NCBI GenBank assembly: GCA_051294375.1
Contig: CM119266.1
Location: 26,168,851 to 26,232,850, forward strand
Origin: Paraspadella gotoi
Taxonomy: Eukaryota; Chaetognatha
Length of the DNA stretch: 64,000 nucleotides
Reading direction: 5' to 3'
Part shown: positions 41,901-53,444 of the stretch, one piece after another
How positions within the stretch are numbered: position 1 is the first letter of the stretch
Layout of the letters: each line of letters starts with the position of its first letter
The notes under the pieces: generated by a model
Seen by the model: only the letters and a program-made list of their open reading frames with translations
The model's database searches: none
Told to the model about the DNA's origin: nothing
Translations under genes and position numbers: made by a program

Positions 41901-44900
41901 GACTCCGAAATGGCCTGAATCCGTAAAACGGGTACAATGAGTCAAAAGTCTCTCGATCGATTTGGGCTTCGCCGTCTCCTTTCCATCTTTCCTGACCATA
42001 TGCCCCCGACTTTCCCATTCATCTCTCTCAAAAGAAACGACAAAAAAAAAAAAAAAAAAAAAAAACCTGGTCCTCGGGTTGTCCCAGCTGACGCTGTCGG
42101 TGAGCCAGCGTCGTCTCGTCATGGCGGACACGGCCGGAGTCGCCGCCAGCGTCGTCTTGAGAGTTCCGGGCGCCGCCTCCTGCGCTGGCGCCGATCCTTC
42201 CTGAGAGCGTTCGAAAGCCGAACTCGGCGACACCGGGTCGCCGACGGGCGGGACCGGGGGAGCACGCGACGACGCGGCAGAGTCGTGGCGGCCACGCGAG
42301 CCGAGTCGTTTGGACTTTTTTGCGATGGCCTTGGCGATCGCGCCGTGGTCGATGGGGAGGTTGGACAGCGCGTGAAACACGTTTCTTTTGCGGATGATGG
42401 TGTAGACGAGATTCGAGTTTCCTGCGAGAATATTTTTTTTATTATTATTTTCACTTTTTATAATCTTATTTAACGGAAAAAAATAAGATTCCACACGATA
42501 AAAAAAAAAAAAAAAGTCCGCAAGAACTAGCAAATGAACGATACATACGAATCCCGAATTAAGCATGGATAACAACGAAAAAAAACCTAATATGTTTGTT
42601 AATTTACCGTCAAACTGATATTGAATGACGTTGTTAAAGACTTCGAGAAGGAAAAAGACGAGGTGGTGATTTGTCGAATTGGCGTAGAGAAACCAGGGTG
42701 TCGAGAAAGCCTCGAGAAGATGCAGCAGTTTGGTGGCGGCTACCATCGACAACGCTTTCACGTACGGAGAAACGTTGACGACGATGGTTAGGAGGCAGTC
42801 GAACAAGGGCTAGCGAATGAAGAGGAGGGGAATGAGAGGAGGAAGAGGATTATGGCGGGTTTCAGAAACGAGGGACTCGTGCTTTTTTCTCGCTTGACTT
42901 GTTTCTCCGTAAAAAATAAGGCCAGTATCGGGTTCGAAGGATGTGAATATTAAACACCGTTGTTATGGTGAGAAAGTTTTAGAGCAAATCAAAAGCCAGG
43001 ATACCTGCAAACGAGCGTGCCCAGAGGTGACTATTTTGTGAAAAACGATGATAAGGAGATCTGCGTGATTTCCCGTAAAAACTGGAATGTCCATGGGAAC
43101 GCGAACCGAGTAAGGTTTGTTAAGACGAACGCCGAAGTTACGTTCCCCGCTCAGAAGAAGTAGGATGAAAACCTTGGGGGGGGGGTTATGTATCACGTTT
43201 GTACATCATTCGAAAATGTATGTGTAATGTCTACGTATATTTGTTTGACTTTTGTTTGACTTTTGTTTGCCTAGTCGCGAACAAGACCGCCAACTAAAAG
43301 CCAAACCGGTCGATCGGCTTAGACCCGAACTGCAAATGTAGAATCCCCGCATTCCCTTTATTACCCTCTGGACGAGATTCCTCTGTGGACAATGACTAGA
43401 AAGAACACAAAAAAACTCACGGCGATGTGCATGAGACCCAGCCGAGACTGATCGGCTCTGGAATCGTTGAGATGGTAGAGTATGGGAACCAAAATGTCCA
43501 GAACGTCCGAAGATTTAAGGACGTGAAGCAAAAACTTTTTGTTGGCGTCGCACATCTTCCAAAAAAGGACCAAGAGCTCTTGGTAAAAGTGAACCCGTTT
43601 ACAGGAGCCTGAAAATAGGATTAAGAGCCTATAAAAGAGAAGAGAAGAGAAGAGAAGAGAAGAGAAGAGAAGAGAAGAGAAGAGAAGAGAAGAAAAGAGA
43701 AGAAAAGAGAAGATCATCACTGACAAACATATTATTGGACTTCACCTGGCAAGTAGGTTTGCACGAGCGGGTTGGTCAAAAGCCGAGTGATGCCCTTGAG
43801 AATAAGAGCAAAATCCTCTTCCCTATGGATACGCGAGAGGTAGTTGAGAAAAAGATTATCAGCAACACCGGGTTCGAACCCTGGTCCATCTTCTGGAGAG
43901 TCATTATCCGCGTGATCGAGAGTAACACAAAGAACCTTAAAAATTCGTTTTTGATGAAAAAATACGATAGGGAGGGGAAACCATGATCCTAGCTGAAGGA
44001 TCTAAGCAAGCTGATGCCGATGAGACAAAAAGAATGGGTTTCAATTAATTCTTTCTTTTTTCTTTTTTCTTTTTTTTTCTCTCTCGTCTGACATGGTTAA
44101 TCGATGTGGTTAAGGCGCTTAGTGGGATGAAGACTACTATCCGTATCTTCTGTGCCCCCTTAGCAGCAATGGAACGGGTCCTGGGCTTGGAACCAGGCAC
44201 GAGGGTTTTCCACGCTCACAAGGTGGTTTACGGCCGTCCTCAAGCTTCAGGTTAGGTACCGGATTGGGATCGAACCCGGTACCTAGTAGTAATAAGCTGT
44301 AGGCTTTACTCAATGAGCCACCGGGTCACGACTGAAGGGATCATGCTTATAGGCGGGGTGAACTTATGTAATGCCCGACTACATCTAGTACTTCAACTCA
44401 TTAAAATGCTAAATGATCGAAAGTGAATCACCTGAAGAGAAATCTCGACCAGAGGTTCTCGGTGATCAGAAAAGAGGAGGTGATTGTATGGGACTCCGTA
44501 TCCGACAGGGTCGTAGGAGCAGACCACGTTAAGCAGTGAAGTGAACAGAGGAAGAGCGTGCCGATTTTCCGCCGAGGTGAAGTGGGAGATCCATTTGTTA
44601 GGCTCCAAATGGGCGTCAACAACTGCAAAGAAAAAAAGATAACTTGACTTAGGATGAAAAACATAAAATCACATCAAAACGATGAACATCAAATTTAAGA
44701 GGGCACAACGATTACTCACCAGGCGGTAAATACATCGCGTCAGAAAAGCAGGTGAGCAGCAGCTTGAGTATTTCGGTCCTGTTTTGGTCGTGCTGCGGTA
44801 CCTGCGGCTGCGAGTGCGCGAACCCGACTCCGCTTTCCCATATGTACTCGCAGCTGTCAATGCTCTGAGGGTCTTCATGAGTCTCGGGGCCACTAGCATC

Positions 44901-45755
44901 ATCCGTACGCAAGAAAAGGACCGGAAACGAGAGTAGACATTGGGTGCGGTGAAAATAGCGGATTAATTAGGTATAAATGAAAAAAAAAATATGAAGCAGA
45001 AAGGTCTAGGCCCGTCTGGCGAGATAAAAAGGAGATTTAATTTAAGATAGATTACACATGGTTAAAATCCGAAAATCAAGTTAAAAACCAGATCTTCTAC
45101 TCGGTACTCACTTCGTTTTGTGATACGCGACGGTAAAGTCGGGACAAAAGAGGAGGTCACTGAGAGCGTTGAGAAGTGTCTGCGCCAGAGGTCGCGCCTC
45201 AGCCAGTTCGTCTTCGTCGTCTTGGCGCGGAAGACCCCGCCCTCCACCAACGCCGCTTCTCGCTCCCGGGACTGTCGACCAAAAGAATCCCCGCCACTCG
45301 GGGTCTTCAAAAATGTAGGGCAGTACGCGGGTTAAAATGCGAACGCAGTTCATGACGATCTGAGAGGAAAAATAAAAATGAAAAATTACATATGTAGAGA
45401 CAGGAAGGGAAAAAATGGTTAAGATTAAAAGCGCCAAAAGATTTTCATCCACAAAAATAATTAATATCCCTCATCCCACCTCTTGCTCCTTTTGAGTGGC
45501 GGCGCCACTCTGCGCGGCCTGTTCCAGCTTGTCCACCGCTTTGAAGCAGAGTGTGGCCAAGTTGGCGGGATTCTCTTCGCGAAGTGCGCGTATTTCGGCG
45601 GCGGGAACGAGAGAGAAGACGTCGCCGACCGAGGCGACGCTCTCCGCCCAGAACTGGTCCCAGAAAGCGTCATCGTTGACGTCGACGGGTTGCGTCTTCG
45701 TCGTCAGTTGGATGACGGCCTTGCGAAAACTTAACTTCGAGTCCGAGTTCCCCAT
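38932..45755 (-). CDS. HID1: HID1 domain-containing protein
   Basis: Peripheral trans-Golgi protein needed for dense-core vesicle and neuropeptide sorting in worms and mammals. Thirteen exons, right to left: 45755-45480, 45359-45112, 44892-44720, 44622-44432, 43935-43746, 43608-43421, 43172-43006, 42809-42608, 42421-42066, 41914-41827, 41318-41070, 39371-39234, 39152-38932; about 895 residues (human near 790). The N-terminus MGNSDSKLSFRKAVIQLTTK carries the myristoylation glycine. Near-identical family blocks include ILTRVLPYIFEDPEWRGFFW, SCEYIWESGVGFAH, VCSYDPVGYGVPYNHLLFSD, LVLFWKMCDANKKFLL, RNFGVRLNKPYSVRVPMDIP, HLLEAFSTPWFLY, and the C-terminus LRNMEPGIWYDTDVKLFEIQ. The extra length is a Ser/Pro-rich linker over the exons at 41070-42300. 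One boundary in my model is off by a base. Introns hold an hAT-like element and a tRNA-derived SINE-like sequence. Confidence 0.95.
39431..40976. mobile_element. Non-autonomous hAT-type element, copy A
   Basis: Length 1546 bp, no transposase frame. Ends TAGAGTGGAG and (reversed) TAGGGTGGAG. Perfect 8-bp direct repeat ATGAATAC on both sides (39423-39430 and 40977-40984), as made by hAT transposases. The same family sits in inverted orientation in a TRAPPC11 intron (54360-55613). Copy A is about 290 bp longer, due to extra sequence at about 40395-40745. It contains an inner inverted repeat (39743-40356) also present in copy B. Confidence 0.88.
40395..40745. mobile_element. Insertion inside hAT copy A (unclassified, SINE/LINE-tail-like)
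   Basis: Sequence absent from copy B at the matching place. It is GC-richer in the middle (GGAGGCCTTAGGCCGCCAAG region, 40648-40680) and ends in an AATGAATGAATAA tail, which resembles the short-unit tail of a retroposon. Boundaries are approximate. Confidence 0.45.
41573..41601 (+). repeat. A-rich tract in HID1 intron
   Basis: A long A-run preceded by AAAGAAA-type sequence in the intron between the two linker exons. Confidence 0.8.
43636..43712 (+). repeat. (AAGAG)n pentanucleotide tandem repeat
   Basis: About 15 copies of a 5-bp unit, slightly degenerate at the right end, in the HID1 intron 43609-43745. Confidence 0.93.
44090..44331 (-). mobile_element. tRNA-derived SINE-like element
   Basis: Read on the minus strand from 44331, the head looks like a tRNA with an A-box TGGCTCATTGAG and a B-box GGTTCGATCCC at tRNA-like spacing, flanked by a GGTACC-containing stem. 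It is followed by a non-tRNA body to about 44090 and a T-rich stretch (44050-44080 on the plus strand). It lies in the HID1 intron 43936-44431. The acceptor stem does not pair properly, so I treat it as a SINE, not a tRNA gene. Confidence 0.6.
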
Positions 45756-46607
45756 TTTTTCTTACTTTTTGTCGAGTTTCTTTACTTTTTTTTCTTGCCC
45801 GATTGATTCCGGTTGGTTCACACGGGAAAAATTAATTAGGGGCCATAAAATTATTGATCAATCTAAGTTTGTGGTTCAGTCACAGAAGGAAATGTAAGCA
45901 CTACAGTGTTCACAAAAGAAAAAATAAAAACCTATTATTTTTCATCGATAAAACGTGATAAAATCGTAAAAACAAGATAAAAAGTAATAAACGTAAAAAT
46001 CATAACGAAAAGGAGGGCCTTCGAGACGAACACATTGTATTGACACAAATGTATAATGACTAGAGAGAGAATTGAACTCATGCGCGAGCGTCAAACAAAT
46101 AATTTTTTTTTGCTTTAAAATTAATTTTGTGAATATAAAACAAAAACAAGTCCTATCCCAGAGCAGAGGAAAGCTTGTTCTAAAAAATTTATTTTATATG
46201 TAAGTAAAAAAAATACGGTAGCTAAAATAACCCTATTTTTCAGGCTTAAGCACTACGATTCAGGAAAGACAAATATTTTCCCCGGTACATAAAATGTGTG
46301 AGATATTTTTTTTAATTTTGATTCCGAGCGAGGGTAATAAAATTGGACCAATACTTTTATTTTAAATAAAATCGTATTTATTCACAGATCGACGGGAAAG
46401 TGGAGGGGAAAACAGGTTTAAAGTGAGACGATTTCGATAACGCACTGGCCAAAACAATCACGGAAAACAATTTTTGGCGTCACTATAGTTGAGATCGAAA
46501 GTTCGTTTACGCTATGAATTACATAGCCAGTCCAAGTCAGTAACAAGATTGGTTATTGAATTATGAATTATTTTATTAGTTGTACCAATTTCTGAATTCA
46601 TCATTCG
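45756..46607. other. Intergenic: HID1 5' flank and LDLRAD3-like 3' flank
   Basis: AT-rich, no gene seen. GTTGTACCAATTTCTGAATTC at about 46577 resembles the TTGGTTGTACCAATTTC in the insertion at 40730, possibly a small dispersed repeat fragment. Confidence 0.55.
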
Positions 46608-48341
46608 TTACTCATCTTCGGTCAGCAAGGAAGCGACATTACGAGGAAAAGGCTCCCCATCTTCATAGTCCCCTTCCCTGGGGGAATCTGGAGGAGATTC
46701 GGAAAGGGACGCCGGTTGCGAAGTCGGAAGCGATTCCGTTTCCGGCGCCGTCTCTGAACCCGACGGCGGAAAGGAGTCTTCGTTCGTTTGGGCGAACTGG
46801 TCCCCGGTTGAACTCACCGACTCGAAAATATGATCCTCGTATGCCGGAGGATATTCTGGAGATAATTTTAATGGTAGAATGATCAGCAACTATTAAAATC
46901 TAGTGTATCTTTTACCTGGAGGCGATGAGACTCTTCCAGCGCCGTTTCCATCTGCGACGAAGAGTGGGTTCGATCGAAAGTTAATGGCGCCGGCGGGAAA
47001 CGGCGTCGCGTTCGGGGCGGGAAAAGTTGGCGCCGGGTGCGAAGGAGAAGAAGACGAAGGAGGAAGCAGCGTCGAGGATCGAGCGGAGTTTAAGTAAGAA
47101 GGAGACGAAGGATCCTGATTTTGATAGGTAACTGTCGAGACGTAATGAGGGGTTGTGCCTTGAAAAATAACGTTAATCTAATTTACGTCTTGTCGCAAAT
47201 TTTAAAATATCAAAATATGGGGAAAAAGCGATCGAAATTTAAATTATATTAATTAAGTTAATTAAAAAAGAAAAAGCCAATTTATAAATATCCCATACCA
47301 TCAGTGTCGATTTCGCCATCATCAAGCCACTCGTCAGAAGTACAGCGATTCCGAGAGGCAGCGTCGGCAGTGGACTGAACCAGATCCGGCATCGGGTTAA
47401 ACAGGTGACCCGAGTTCACGGGATGAGACGATGGATTCACGGTTTCCGTGTAAGTGGGTGGAGGCTTTCCAGCTGGAAAAGGTTTATGGATGAATTGAGT
47501 CGGAGGTTGAGTTAAAAAAAAGACGAAACATTAGTCGAACTCACCGGGAATGACGAGTAGAAACACCGGAGGAATATCCGTGGCGGAACAAGAGGGGTTT
47601 CCGTGGTAAGCGGGAGGGAGATCGTTTTGAGTCGGGGTTTCCGTGTAGGGAGGCGGAGATGGAAGACTTGCTGATTGATTTGAAAAACAAAAGAGCACTG
47701 ATCTCATTTGAAGAAAATTGATAAGGTGAACGAAAGAGAAAAAAAAAACTTTCTTCTTACTCGATTGCGTCCCGTTCTGCGAGAAGAGCACCCTAAGCTG
47801 AGCCAAGGACGAGGAAAGTCCCGCGCCAAAGCGGTTGACCCACCGGCGCGGCGACCTGCCTTCATCGTCGAACCGTTCTGGGTCGACATCGGCACCGTGA
47901 CCGAGGCTCCTCGCCCGCCGACTCCGAGCCTCCATGGCGGCGAGTGCGGCGGCCGCAGCCGCAGTCTCGCCGTTGCTCTGCAGCAGGCGCCGACGCTGGT
48001 GCGTACGCAGCAGAACTCGAATCGCGAGCGCGGCGACAAGGCAACCGACTGGACCGATTAGCCCGAGGAAAGGGTGGCGCCGCCCGCCGGTCAGAAGACT
48101 ACTGCAGTTGGTTTCATCAGAGTAGTCCTTACAATCCTTGTAACCGTCACACCTAGAAAAAGCAAATGCCTAAAATTATTTTCAAATGCTCAATTTTGTA
48201 AAAAAAAAAAATCTTAAAAGAATAAGTATCGTCGCAATTGCATAAAGAGAGAGAGAGATACAGAGATAGAGAGAGAAATAAAAACGAAATAAAAACATGC
48301 ACGAATCCTATTCCTAATTCAATTTTTTTTAATAAAAACGC

Positions 48342-48380
<39 letters not shown>

Positions 48381-49433
48381 CCAAATCGTTTTCGGACGAA
48401 TCAGCAGCGGCAGCAGCAGAGGCAGCCAGAAAAGAATCAAAAGGCAGCAGCAGGAGCAGCAGGAAAAAAGAGAGAAAAAGAAAGAGCCCCTGCAGAGCCA
48501 GCTGCAGACTCGTTTTTTTTTGGATGAATCAGCACTGGGGAAAAGAGAGAGAGAAAGCTACATATAATTAAAAGAGAAAAGAAAGATAGAAGGAGACATA
48601 AAAATAAAAGAGAGGAAATTTCTTTGTTTTGATAAAACGTAAACAAAACATATTTAATAACTTTCCTCACCCAATTTCAAGGACCTCGATGATGAGAAGC
48701 TGTATATAAATTTTCAGCTTCATACACCCAAATTTAATCATGAAAAAGGCGATCTATAAAATGGAACGCCGACGACGACGACGCCACCGCAAAATCGTCG
48801 CAAACGCAAAGCGATTTCGACGATAAAATGACAAAGAAGAGCTTCTCACCTCCAAGTGGACAAAATACAATCGCCATCTGAGCATCTAAATCCGTAACAA
48901 GCGCAATTTTCTTCGTCGCTTCCGCCGTCGCCGCAATCGTCCTTCCCGTTGCAGGTGTAAAAGTGATCCACGCATTTACGGTTGCGACACCTAAAAGTTC
49001 AAATCGACCCTAATGATTTGTGACGCAAAAAGGAAATACGGACGATAGAGCGCGACAAAGCAAAACCTGTGCATGGGTGGGTGCCAAGATTGAACGCAGT
49101 GGCAATCTTGTTCGTCCGATCCGTCGTGACAATCGAGCTGACGATCACATACCTGAATGAAAAACAAATTCAAAATGAGTCGCTATCAGATTTCGCCGGG
49201 ATAAACAAGTAAATTGTAAATATTTAATCGACCTGATCGACGGGCAGACATCTGATCCCCGTTTTGCACTCGAACTCGGTGGTTGTGTTGCACCTGACAC
49301 TCTTTCTCCAAGCCCCGACAAAAGGAGCGTTAATGCAGATGAGCAAAGAAGCGCAAACGACGATGTCGCCGGCGCGTCGACCATCTACGGTGGAGGCGTC
49401 GCCACGTGCGCGGCCCGAAAGAACCGCACGCAT
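46608..49433 (-). CDS. LDL-receptor class A repeat membrane protein, LDLRAD3-like
   Basis: Single-pass receptor. Exons, right to left: 49433-49233, 49152-49067, 48990-48850, 48152-47761, 47670-47545, 47472-47299, 47158-46916, 46855-46608; total 1611 nt, an exact frame of 536 residues. The N-terminus has a hydrophobic signal or signal-anchor ([17 protein letters not shown]) behind a long basic start; an alternative ATG lies at 49460. Three LDLa repeats follow, each with the calcium-binding acidic end ([34 protein letters not shown]), then a membrane helix ([21 protein letters not shown]) and RTHQRRR. The long cytoplasmic tail has four PPxY motifs (PPPY, PPAY, PPTY, PPAY), the ligand of NEDD4-type WW domains. 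Three LDLa repeats, one helix and PPxY tail match LDLRAD3, which recruits Itch/NEDD4 ligases. The tail is longer than in human. Orthology is inferred from layout. Confidence 0.78.
48190..48849. other. Intron of the LDLRAD3-like gene with repeat fragment
   Basis: Intron 48153-48849 of about 0.7 kb. It carries a partial copy of the 35665-36616 element: a shared CTTAAAAG-AATAAG-ATCGTC stretch at about 48212, a GA microsatellite, then GGCCAAATCGTTTTCGGACG and GCTGCAGACTCGTTTTTTTT. The terminal inverted repeats are not present. Confidence 0.75.
48341..48380 (+). repeat. (GA)n microsatellite
   Basis: GA repeat inside the repeat fragment in the LDLRAD3-like intron. Imperfect GA runs also occur at 48245-48275. 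Confidence 0.9.
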
Positions 49434-49812
49434 TCTAGCCACACCAAGATAAAACAACAATTTAGACCGAATGCCGGCGGCGTAGACAAAATTCTGGCTT
49501 CATTGTCGATTGAAACGAAGCTTTTTGTCACGAGCTTCTGAAAAAAAAGGAGGATTTTTTTTTGTAATGGCGGAAACAAAACTTAATAACTATATGGCGG
49601 AAATGATATGCAAAATATCACAACTGCTCCAATAAATGTAATAGTAATAATAATTATTAAATGACAATGTATTTGCTATGGAATGTGGCAGGACGAGTTT
49701 TTTTTTTTTTTTTGGTCAACTTTTTTGTATTTAGTATTATTTAATAGCATCTAAACTGAATTGCAGTGCTACTTTGCGGACTAAGAGTTTGTTTTTGTTA
49801 AATGAATTGAGA
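49434..49812. other. Intergenic: LDLRAD3-like 5' flank and TUBGCP2 3' flank
   Basis: Short, AT-rich gap of 379 bp with a T-run at 49699-49714. Nothing else is seen. Confidence 0.65.
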
Positions 49813-50768
49813 CTAGTTGTGGTTATCGACGTCGTTGTTCATTTCTTCGGGAATATCGGTGGAAGTAGGTCGCACCGAAACTGGATGGTGGTGGTGGTGG
49901 TGATGTAAATGATGGGATCCGGAGTAAGGGGGTCCCTGAGAGTGCTGCGGGGGACCCCCGGCCGCCGGGAGAGAGGCAGAAGCCGCTCCAGCCGCCGCGG
50001 ACGACGCCGCTCCCGCCGACGACGACGAAGCGGACGACTTTTTAGTCTTTTCCACGACGCGCGATTCTAGGGTTGCCTTGTAGTAACCGTTAAAGTCGAG
50101 ACGGTGGATGATGTTCATGAGTTTGTGTTCGCAGGCTTCGAACGAGACGTTGTAGATTTTTTGGAGGAGATCCATGAGATGCTCGGAAAAGTTGCGATCG
50201 AAGTTGGCAATGGTCTTTTCGAAAGAATCTGAAGACGTCAGCTGCTCGTGGTGAGCGGCGACGACGCGGGCGCGGATGCCTGTAAAAATGACATTTTTCA
50301 AGTTGTATCAATTGCTGCTGGCGAGATACTCCATTACAAAGAATAACCGTAATACATATATCCCGGCTAATAAAGTAATCTTCTGTGATAGGGAAAAAAA
50401 TACGTTTTTTATGGAAAAAAAAATCTTGAAAATTGAAAAATCTTTTACGCACCCTTAGAGTAATCGAGTAAGTCGCCGACGGCGGATCCGCAGGAAACCG
50501 CGTCTCCCTCCAGCGACGTCGCCGAGGGTGTTCTCGAGATCCGCATGTGATCCAGAGCGGCGCTCTTGGTCATGCGCAACAGGAAATTGGAGAAATTAAT
50601 GCAAATGAGCATCATTTTGTAAACGGTGCGAAGGAGATCCGAATTGGTGAGTAGGCAGTCCTTCATGCAATTGTCCAAAAAGTCGTCGTGCTGTTCTAAC
50701 ACTTCGTCAACATTGGCCACTTTCTGCGCGGAAGAAAGAACAGAAAAAAATATTATATAGAAAAGAAA

Positions 50769-50801
<33 letters not shown>

Positions 50802-53146
50802 CAGATGACCTTACCTGCATATTTTGCTCAAAAACGTGCCAATTGGGTTCTAAAACTTCGAACATCATGTAATACTCCAAATTTGTGACAAAATGTATCA
50901 TCCTTTGTCGCAAAATACAGGCAGCAACGTACCTGAAAAACAAAGAAAAAAAAATTAATGTCGAAAAATCGATTTGCCAGTAAGTACTGGGTACGACGTG
51001 CATCTCCTCACCACGGCGACGACCCGGCAGAGACTCCAAGAATCTTGGAGCCTTTGCACGACGTCCAAATTGCGGACAGCTGTCTCTCCACGTATTTGGT
51101 GTAAAAAAGATGACGAAATAGCATTTGGTAGCGGGTAAGAACCATTTTGCTGACGACCAGGGACAGAGGCCACTCGACAGTGTAGTCGAAGGAAAAGGCC
51201 TCCAGGCCCGAAAGGTTCATATCGTCGATGGGCTCAATGTCTACGTCTCTTTCCTTGACACTCTCCGTGATGGAGAGCACCTTGAACAGCTGCGTGATGA
51301 GGTCGTAAGGGAAGAGGTGGACCCGGAGATCCTCGTTGAAGGGGTCCTGTTTGGCAGTGGAAGTGCGGAGGGCGAGTTCCATGAGATTCTCCAGTCGAGA
51401 TGGGACGATGTCCTCGATGCTCTTGCGCATTTCCTCCTCGGCCATGTCCATGAACTGGACGATGAAGTCGCCCCGGTCGAGCAGGAAGTAGTGCTTGAGC
51501 GATTTGAGTCGCGCCAACAGCGCCTTCTCGGCGAGGAGCAGGTCAAGCAGGAGCTTGGAAGCATAGTCGTATGCGCGCTCAACGTGCTCCGTCAGCTGGC
51601 GCGATTTCAAAGAGTAGGAGAGTTCGGTGGCGTGGGGGCAGACGACGTCGCGGCCGCAGTTGCGAATCACGTTGAGGTACTTGCCGGTGCGGAGCGTCTT
51701 TTCCGCCACCGTCTCCAAAAACTTGGGGCATTGGTCGTGGCAGTAGGCGTAGCGCTTTTTCCAGTAATTGTCGCTAAAGTCTTCGCCGTCCCGGTTCCGC
51801 TCGGCGTCTTCGTTTTCCTCGACGAGGAACTCCGCGTAGGGATCCGAGATGACGCCCTTGTAGATCCAACGCTGGAGCATCTCAAAGTAAGGCACGCATG
51901 CGGCTTGTGTTAGATAGAGGCAAAGCTCCTCGGCCTTGGCGTCCCCGATCATGGAGGTCGTCTTCTCGTGGAGGATGGAAAGAACGGCCCCGCCCTTACA
52001 CTCGCCTTTGTCGACAGCGCGGCATATGGAGGCGAGAAGCTCGAACGTCCTCATCGTCGGCTGCAGGTAGAACCACATTTTCTGAAGCGTCAACTGGCCA
52101 GTGTTGAGCTGGGTCTCGAGCTGCGCCACCAGGGTAAAGTAGTCCCGCATCAAGTTCCACATGGCGGCGCCGAGAGCGTGGTTGACAGCGCCGGCGTCGA
52201 ATGATGCCTTGTCTTCGAGGAAGCGAACGACGGTGGCGTAGTTAGCGCAGACTGGAAGTAGGCGTCGCGCTAAGTCCTTGAGCGAGGCGTTGACTGTATT
52301 GGAAATGGCGAACGAATGGCCGGCAGATGCTGCCTCGGCCGACTTTCGCTTGGAGGAGATATAAACCCCCTCGACGCCCTCCATGAGGCTGAGTAAATCC
52401 TCGATGACCCGAACCTCTTGCTCGTGAACAGACATTCGGTCCAACGGCTCCGCATCCTCACCGGCTCGAACCCAGCCGGATGCCTCGGGTTTGAAGTTGA
52501 GAGAAAGATGGGGTCGCTCCGAAGACCACGGCGGCGCTTGAGGTGCATTATTTCCAGCTTTTCTCGGTTGCCCGCGATCTTCAAGGACGCGGCGTAAAAC
52601 ATCGGCGCTGGCGTAGGCGCTGGTAGTCCCGCAAGCGTTGAGCAGGCGTTCCTTGAGGCGGTCCACCTCGTCGGGGGTGTAAGCCGGGGCAGTGGAAGAG
52701 GAACGAACATTGGCGGGTGGAGGTTGGAGAGAGTAACCACCCGCCACCGCTCGCTCCTTGGCGTTCTTTTCTAACTGCTGCCGGAGGAGATCGTCGCGGA
52801 CGACAGAATTCAAGACGGAGACGAGGTGGTCGAGGTGTTTGTAGTTGCGCGAGTGACACTCGTCGTATTTACTGAGGAAGCTTTCGGGAGTCGGAGAAAA
52901 CTCTGCGATAGTCATTTTGTTCGAATGAGCGCTGACCTGCAAGAGACAAATATTAACAATCATCGTAATCAATAGTTTTCACTAACACCCCTCGTTAACT
53001 CTAACCTGAGATGAAACGAAAGGCGACCTGTCTTTGTTAATTTCATCGACAAGAGTCTCCCGAATGGCGCCGCGTGCAGCGTCCCCCGGCGCCAAAAGAC
53101 GCAGCAGCTCGTCAACGTCCCGATGGACGCGGAACTCGTCCGTCAT
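49813..53146 (-). CDS. TUBGCP2: Gamma-tubulin complex component 2
   Basis: Core subunit of the gamma-tubulin complex that nucleates microtubules. Five exons, right to left: 53146-53006, 52937-51012, 50932-50815, 50723-50453, 50279-49813; about 973 residues. The start MTDEFRVHRDVDELLRLL matches the GCP2 N-terminus, and VSAHSNKMTIAEFSPTPESF follows after the first intron as in animals. GRIP1 includes VIEDLLSLMEGVEGVYI, VNHALGAAMWNLM and QKMWFYLQPTMRTFELLAS. The segment between has SGKYLNVIR-type (here TGKYLNVIRNCG) and LDRGDFIVQFMDMAEEEM. GRIP2, which binds gamma-tubulin, includes GLEAFSFDYTVEWPLSLVVS, RYQMLFRHLFY, YYMMFEVLEPNWHVFE and IIHRLDFNGYY. The tail after GRIP2 is Ser/Ala-rich and has a seven-His run, probably disordered. 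One boundary is off by a base. Confidence 0.95.
50768..50801 (+). repeat. Poly-A tract in TUBGCP2 intron
   Basis: About 29 consecutive A (T on the coding strand, close to the acceptor-side half of the 91-bp intron 50724-50814). Confidence 0.9.
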
Positions 53147-53444
53147 TTTGCGGCGACGGAAGACGCGGATAAAAAGAGAGATTAACAGAAGAAAGAGGGA
53201 AAAAGAGGGAGACAGAAAGAAAAACCAGAGCTAAGAGAAAAGGGGAGGGGGGAAAGTGAGTGAAGGTTTTTAAAATGCCGCCTAATAATTTTTATCTGAA
53301 ATTATAAAAAAATAAATCAGCGACATTCAAATAAATCATCTAAAAAAAGAACTATTACAAGCAGAATTTTATGGGAGGACCGATAAAAAAATAACGCTAG
53401 AGTTTGACTAGAAACCCAAGTAGGATTAATCGCTGCGGTGTGCA

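Noticed and set aside
43858-43880. B-box-like GGGTTCGAACCC sequence suggesting a tRNA
   Set aside because: It lies in a HID1 coding exon, reads as GPGFEPGVADNLF in frame, and has no A-box or acceptor stem around it.
51125-51913. 262-residue plus-strand frame
   Set aside because: Antisense shadow of the TUBGCP2 GRIP exon, which matches the family over its whole length.
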